From Norana najaformis (lineage: Eukaryota > Annelida > Clitellata > Crassiclitellata > Hormogastridae): a DNA stretch of 64,000 nucleotides. The notes beneath the pieces are model-generated. The model was not told the DNA's origin. It did not search any database and saw only the letters and a program-made list of their open reading frames with translations. How positions within the stretch are numbered: the stretch's first letter is position 1; each line of letters starts with the position of its first letter. The stretch covers positions 13,416,855 through 13,480,854 of the forward strand of contig OZ029918.1 of the NCBI GenBank assembly GCA_964023275.1. Direction: 5' to 3'. Made by a program: the position numbers and the translations under genes. Positions 58,579 to 64,000 of the stretch are shown piece after piece.

Positions 58579-59386
58579 TAGAGACCGACCGAAATTCGGT
58601 TTCGGCGCCGAAAGTGTCCATATGGCAACTTTCGGCATAGTTTCAGTTTCAGCCGAAAGAGAAAAGCTAACTTTCGGTTTACTTTCGGTTTCGGCCGAAA
58701 GTGATCTTGGCTTTCGGTCGCCAACCGAAAGTCTATTGTTACGCTCACAGGTGGTCTGTCTGCTGATGTAGCTAATATATGTAACTAGCGGTAGTAGCGG
58801 CCTGTGTATGTTCTGTGCATTCGCTTCAGTGATCAATCTATACACAACGTTTCCACGTGTTGATGCGGAGAATCGGATAATATTTATATTGACATGTAGT
58901 AAATGAAACAAAGTATGGGCCGTTCACATGTTATATAATGCTCTGGGTTCCGGTTTTGTTATATGCGTTATATAGGGGTGGGTGGAGGATTTGTTATATG
59001 TGACCCGCCATCCCAAACCTAGGCGCTTGTCTGCAACGTTAATTTACGAGCAGTAAGCAGAAAAAGGCAAATTTTGACTATATCATGCAAAATCCGTTTT
59101 CATCAAATTTAGGCTATATTATATCTTTACAACAAAATAGATACCAAAATGAAACTTAAAATTATTTGTTTATCGATAAAATTGAGAGTTTTGATTATGA
59201 CTCAGTGAAAAAGATGCGGAAATCCAAACCACTTTGACCGATTTTCACACACAAACTATGTAAGTTTATATCCGGCTGAAAGTTTTGTTAAACTTTCGGT
59301 TTTGGTTTTGGCCGAAAGTAATTTTTAACTTTTGGTCTGGTTTCGGTTTCGGCCGAAACCAGAAATTCACTTTCGGTCGGCCTCTA
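58579..59386. mobile_element. hAT-like MITE (808 bp) in a TA repeat
   Basis: The left end TAGAGACCGACCGAAATTCG and the reverse complement of the right end, TAGAGGCCGACCGAAAGTGA, share 16 terminal positions with one mismatch. ATATATAT flanks both sides (58571-58578, 59387-59394), consistent with an 8-bp target duplication, although the TA context makes this uninformative. Both subterminal regions (58590-58735, 59270-59375) are packed with CTTTCGG and CCGAAAG words in both orientations, as expected for hAT transposase binding. The centre is AT-rich without an ORF. Confidence 0.8.

Positions 59387-59457
<71 letters not shown>
59387..59457. repeat. (TA)n microsatellite
   Basis: About 70 bp of TA, the right half of the repeat into which the hAT-like element inserted (left half 58561-58578). 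Confidence 0.95.
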
Positions 59458-59460
<3 letters not shown>

Positions 59461-60111
59461 GATAATATGTTGCCTAGGTGGGTTCATTTAGGATAGAGAA
59501 GGTTGAGGAAGTGAGATCAGAAATGAGTGCCAATGCATCAGTCGGTTGAAGCTAAGTCTCATTAAGAACAAGTATAAGGAATACTCAAAGAAAATGATGT
59601 AGGGGTTGCAGCTTTATTTTAAAGGAGCAAATGTTTAATTGACCAATAATATCCAGATGAAGTCTAACTGTTCCAAGATTTATTTTGTTATCGCCAGCCA
59701 AAAGAAGTAACAGAAGGAGATACTAAGATAGCCCATGTTGTATAAAGTCAAAGACTTTATACTGCATATGCAGCTGTCTGAAAAATCTGATAATATGGCA
59801 CTTATGCTAAGCTGAAAATGTTTTCTGAGCTATGCCAAAGAACAGCTTGAATTTTAAGTGGAAGGTCATTTGAGAATGGTGTTATGTACTTGATGCTGTG
59901 ACTGCACTGAAACGGGGTACTGCACATCCTTTGCTCACAAACTTTGTGGTAAATCTGTCATGGTCAAGCAAATGGGTGTGTGGTAGGAACATAGAGCTTA
60001 CGGAATTATGCAGGGTAATTATATAAGTAATGTTGTGATAACATTGATGATGGTTGAATATAATGTGTATTGATGATTTTTATTTATCATGATTGCTGGT
60101 TTATCTGATGT
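59458..60111. other. Upstream region or first intron of the riboflavin transporter gene
   Basis: No ORF. Ends at the acceptor-like TTTATCTGATGTAG. Confidence 0.4.
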
Positions 60112-60158
60112 AGCATGTGGTGAAATATGATGCCAGCATCCATCAAAAGGATGAAGCC

Positions 60159-63058
60159 ATGGAGACAAGCAAGTCGTCATGCTGTGTGTGCTGTGTTACA
60201 CGAGATCAGGTCCAATTCCCCGTCTTTGTGACAGTGATGCTGTTTGCAATGTCAACGTGGACTGCAATTGTTGGAGTTTGGGTTGAAATGCCACTTTTGG
60301 TTGATGCACTTCCAGAAGGGTGGAATCTTCCATCTTACCTGACAATTATCATTCAGTGTGCCAATCTTGGCCCTGCACTTTATGCAATCGCACAAAAGGT
60401 GAAGTCAGGCACAAAGAAGAAAGACTCCATGCCATTCTCATCACCTCATTTGTTTGATCCTGAAGTATTTACAATATTCGTCATTTTAGTGATGGCCACT
60501 TTGACTATGCTGATTAAAACTTTCATGTGGATGGTAACGATCAAAGTAGCTGGATCAAACCACAGTGTACCACTGTTTTGCTTGGTTGGTTTATCAGCAT
60601 TACTGAGCTGCACTTCATCAGTTGTGTTTCTGCCCTACATGGCCCGATTTAAACCAGGCTACATATCAGCTTACTACATAGGTCAAGGGTTGTGTGGTCT
60701 TTTACCAGGATTACTTGGGCTTGCTCAGGGTTTAGGCCAGGAACCAGAGTGCATTTTTTGTAATGAGACTAATTTTAATGATACAGTATTGTCAAACTGC
60801 ACTGCTGGTGTGGTGGGGGTGATATATAAACCACCGCTGTTTTCAGTCAGCGTTTTTTTAGGAGTCATTACCTTACTGCTCGTAACCTCTACTATTGCCT
60901 TCTATGTGCTCAACTTCACCATGTTCTGCCATGCAGAAATGGTGAGGTTTGAAAAAACTCATATGGCATCTGAATTCACTGCAGATTTCAAAGAAAAGAA
61001 TTCAGTGTCGACATCAACTGGTGCAAATGCATCACCTCTTTTGGTATCAGAGAATACAGATACTCCAGAAGGAAAGAATGCGAACGATATACATTTGTCT
61101 TCAGAACCTGAACTGATTTCCACAGAAGCCCAAGAGACTAGTACAGACTATTTCATAAAAAGACACAGTCGGCCTATTGTGCTGCTGACAATAGTTGGAA
61201 TTCTGAATGCCTTAACAAATGGTCTCTTACCCGCAACTCAGTCATATACTTGTCTTCCGTATGGGAGAATCACGTACACATTATCAATTCGCCTGTCATC
61301 GGTTGCAAGTCCACTGGCATCACTCAGCACCTTATTTCTTCCAAGTGCCTCTCTAGTTTTCATGATATTGCTAATGACGGTTGCAAGTGTGATAGCCACT
61401 TTCCACCTGATTCTGGCTGGATATAGTCCAGGCCGCCTGATAGCAGATCTCCTCACTGGGCAGATAGTGCTGGTAAGTTTGTTCTTTGAGCAAATCTTTA
61501 CGGTACAATATAAATCATTTAACACAAAATGCAGCCAACTAGTGTGAACAAAATTTCGTCTTAACCACTTTTCAGCTCTAGTTTTTAAAATTTTTAATAT
61601 AAGCAGGTAATATAGTGTATACACAAAGATTGCTGAGTATAGCATTCATAATGGAGTACACACATTCAAACAAATACACAAGACTGCACAAATTTATTTT
61701 TATTCTGCTTATGTGGTAATTATTTTAAAAGATAATAAAAGATAAGCAAGTTTGTAAAAAAATTAAAGATATTACATTAAATTCAAAGTTAATAGAAGTT
61801 CAAATCCTACATTGATAACATTGCTATGCTTCGAAAGATTAGTCATAACAAAGAGTAAGATTATCTTAAAGCTTGCATTCGGTTGACGTCAGCCACAGTG
61901 AGTAGCAAATATATCTATGGAGTAATATAATTTACAAATGCTGCATCTTATATTCAGTTCTACACTAAAAGTGTTTCCCAAAGCAAAGGTTATCACTGAT
62001 GTTATGAGCTGCCAAGATTATAAAAGGCATAGGCCAAATGTCACAGCATGTCTCAACTGCCAAAAATAAACAGGCTCAAAATTGCAACTTTAAACAAAAT
62101 ACACCCATTTCATATTGGATGAGAGGCGTTTGTATCATCAGTTTGTATTATCCAAAGTTTTGTATTGTTTAACAATATTTTCATGTTATCAATTTGTGAT
62201 AAAGGAATTAACTTTCATTACAAACCATTTTTGCTAGAACGGACTGAACTTCCTTTTCATATTCATCATATTTCATGTTAAACGTTTTTGTGTTAAGTGT
62301 TTCCACTGTAAAAGCTTGTATTTTGCCCTTTTTCTGATATGTCCAATATTGGAATCCTGATGCATCATGTGAAATTGAATTTCACTTCTTGCACCAGGAA
62401 TTGAATTTTGGACCTGGCAACAAGGCCAAGGTGTGGCCCAAAGCCGTCGCCAGTTTAGGTCTGTTTTATGTTGTTTTCTGTGTTTGAATTCTAAATCTTA
62501 GAAATAAACTAATAGTCTAGTTACACCTATTACATTATTTTACATGGTATTAGCATGTCACATGCTATTCATTGTAATTGTAATTGTAATTGTAAACGAA
62601 CATTTATAAAGCGCCACTTAGGAAACAGTGGCGCTCCCGACTTGAAAAAACAAAAAGGATTTCAGGCGTTTGCGAGACTGGGTAGGAGAGAGACTAAGTA
62701 ACTGAATTGCATCCAGTATACCGTTTCATATGGTATTTCCCTTCTGAAAGTCAGAAAAGCAGTATAACTGGGGATTTTATGTTAAAAAAATATTTGCTTC
62801 TGGCATTTGTTAACACATGTACCTGTTATATGCTTTACCTTTTGTTTTTTCCAGATTTTGACCTCGATTGTTATGATGTCTGTGTTTGCTTACATCCGCG
62901 TGTCTGTTGCTTCAGTCCTACGCAAAGACGGAGGTCGGAGGAGCCTGCTGTGGTGTGGTGGAATTACACAGTTTGGTTCATTCTGTGGTGCCCTAATTGC
63001 TTTCATTCTGGTGAATGTGCTGCACATGTTCCATAGTCGAAAACCTTGTACCTTTTAG
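60159..63058 (+). CDS. Riboflavin transporter, SLC52 (RFVT) family, two coding exons
   Basis: Exon 1 to 61472 (donor CTG then GTAAGT) and exon 2 62855-63058 (acceptor TTTTTTCCAG) join in phase 0. From the first in-frame ATG (60159, METSKSSCC) the product is 505 residues. Family signatures are clear: WVEMPLLVDALPEGWNLPSY, LTIIIQCANLGP, SSVVFLPYMA, GQGLCGLLPGLLGLAQG, then NALTNGLLPATQSYTCLPYG, and in exon 2 RSLLWCGGITQFGSFCGALI. About eleven membrane helices are expected, with a long hydrophilic loop (~residues 265-345) between the two halves. It imports riboflavin across the plasma membrane. The reading frame is open upstream to an acceptor at 60111, so a further N-terminal exon is possible. 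ATTAAA polyadenylation signal at 63113. Which vertebrate paralogue it matches best cannot be decided by eye. Confidence 0.93.
61506..62308 (+). mobile_element. ~0.8 kb TA-flanked MITE, copy 4, in the transporter intron
   Basis: TA at 61504-61505 and 62309-62310. Ends are CAATATAAATCATTTAACAC and GTGTTAAGTGTTTCCACTG (inverted, imperfect). The body matches 5017-5802 throughout. It begins only 34 bases after the exon-1 donor. Confidence 0.8.
62569..62700 (-). mobile_element. LINE 3' end in the transporter intron
   Basis: ATTGTAATTGTAATTGTAAT tail (reverse of the LINE end) then ATTTATAAAGCGCCACTTAG, the GCGC/TATA-type terminus seen in the other LINE ends. Confidence 0.6.
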
Positions 63059-63112
63059 CAGAGTTCCAAAACGATTTGTCTCATTTGAAATTGCACTGCA
63101 GTCTTTAACAGG

Positions 63113-63118
63113 ATTAAA
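63113..63118 (+). terminator. Polyadenylation signal ATTAAA
   Basis: 55 bases after the transporter stop codon. Confidence 0.5.
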
Positions 63119-63429
63119 GCACAGTTGAAGGTGTAATCCTTTTTTAAGATTGTAGACTATTTGATGAAATATGGACTTGGCAACGCTTTAAATGCAAATG
63201 TAATGTTTGCAGAAATGCCAGTTTATCATATTTAGAAATTTTTGGGCTTGAAACAACATTTCCAGTGAAAGTTACTAGGTTTAGGATAATATAGTAATCA
63301 AGCCACAGGATGTTCAAATGCTTTAAAAACACCCAATTTCCTGAGCCCTAGCTATGAGATTGCTTAGAATCTAATCTGATGAAATCTGTACCACCAGTCA
63401 AATTCCGATTTATTAGAGAAACAAGAATT

Positions 63430-63560
63430 TGCGCTATAGTGGGTAAGCAAGTTGAAAAAGATGAGACTTAAGTTTAGACCTGAATGATATCATCAAACAA
63501 CTGATGGTATGAATAGAAATCAGTTGTGAATTCCAAAGCCGTGGACCAGCAACTGAGAAC
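63430..63560 (-). mobile_element. CR1/L2-like LINE C-terminal fragment
   Basis: The minus strand reads SVAGPRLWNSQLISIHTISC, then MISFRSKLKSHLFQLAYPL: a nearly intact tail signature. Confidence 0.75.
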
Positions 63561-63699
63561 AATCAAGAACCCAACACTGTCCTGGCACGAGGCACAACGA
63601 TAATGAGTGTCCACTGATGGAATTAATGAATTAGTTAATTGGTAACTTCTGTCGCATTGGTATCTAATGCACAAGACATCAACCAATTGGCACAGCTGC

Positions 63700-64000
63700 A
63701 ATCAGGTCGATATCCGGAAGGTCAGTCCACTACGACAGAAAGGCAGCCTACAGTGGACAAGCAATTTGAAAAGGTAAGCTTTAGGTTGAGCATGAAATGG
63801 CACAAGCAAATGAGAAGAATGAACAGGTAGAAAGTTCCAAAATCTAGGTCCAGCAAATGAAAAAGCGTGTTACCAATAATAGTGCTAGTCTTAGGTATAA
63901 CCAGAGAAAGACAATCATATGACCTGGTTGAATAATGATAAGTCTGGGAAATGAGGACAACCAGTGTAACAAATGCAATATTGTTGGAATGTGCTGATAC
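63700..64000 (-). mobile_element. CR1/L2-like LINE 3' region, runs off the window
   Basis: The minus strand gives ..AGPRFWNFLPVHSSHL and FHAQPKAYLFKLLVHC. The nucleotide sequence is shared with 8070-8350. Confidence 0.7.

Noticed and set aside
59266..59487. 73-codon minus-strand ORF rich in Tyr-Ile
   Set aside because: It is a translation of the (TA)n microsatellite and the hAT-like element's end.
60117..60158. Start of the riboflavin transporter at 60117
   Set aside because: That codon is GTG; the first in-frame ATG is 60159, or the protein continues into an upstream exon.
61238..61645. 135-codon minus-strand ORF
   Set aside because: It is the antisense shadow of the transporter exon and the start of the MITE.
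1..64000. CRISPR arrays, bacterial operons, rRNA genes and intact tRNA genes
   Set aside because: None seen. The tRNA-like segments lack proper stems and belong to SINEs; the genome is eukaryotic.

Overview
The window is from a eukaryotic nuclear genome and is almost certainly animal. Evidence: GT-AG introns, single-exon metazoan families (an ankyrin/SOCS-box protein, a riboflavin transporter of the SLC52 type), AATAAA/ATTAAA signals, low GC, and a dense load of CR1/L2-like and RTE-like LINE ends, tRNA-derived SINEs, MITEs and microsatellites. A marine invertebrate, possibly a mollusc or another lophotrochozoan, fits best. That placement is inference; nothing here fixes the phylum.

Layout. 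0.1-2.5 kb (minus): the first coding exons of an unrecognised acidic/basic, probably nuclear protein. 2.5-25.9 kb: no secure gene. It holds decayed LINE 3' ends, four copies in all (three here) of an ~0.8 kb TA-flanked MITE family, a 2.3 kb non-autonomous LTR element with a GA microsatellite inside its 3' LTR, and unassigned sequence. 25.9-29.6 kb (minus): a weak three-exon model for a small protein. 31.4-33.5 kb: a broken, 5'-truncated reverse-transcriptase element. 34.7-35.6 kb: two tandem LINE 3' ends. 36.84-37.94 kb (plus): a six-exon model, mostly hidden from simple ORF finding, whose splice phases all agree. 40.96-42.12 kb (minus): ankyrin/SOCS-box protein. 50.98-51.38 kb: two isolated exon candidates on opposite strands. 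51.85-53.92 kb (plus): 688-residue secreted, probably GPI-anchored glycoprotein. 58.58-59.39 kb: hAT-like MITE set in a TA repeat. 60.11-63.06 kb (plus): two-exon SLC52 riboflavin transporter with a MITE and a LINE tail in its intron. 63.4-64.0 kb: further LINE ends.

The genes show no operon-like or pathway relation; they are ordinary neighbours. The most informative results are the spliced genes rebuilt from phase-consistent exons, and the repeat structures (MITE family, LTR element, hAT MITE, LINE/SINE tails). All calls come from reading the sequence. No alignment, profile search or transcript data was available, so exon boundaries and family names should be read with the stated confidences.
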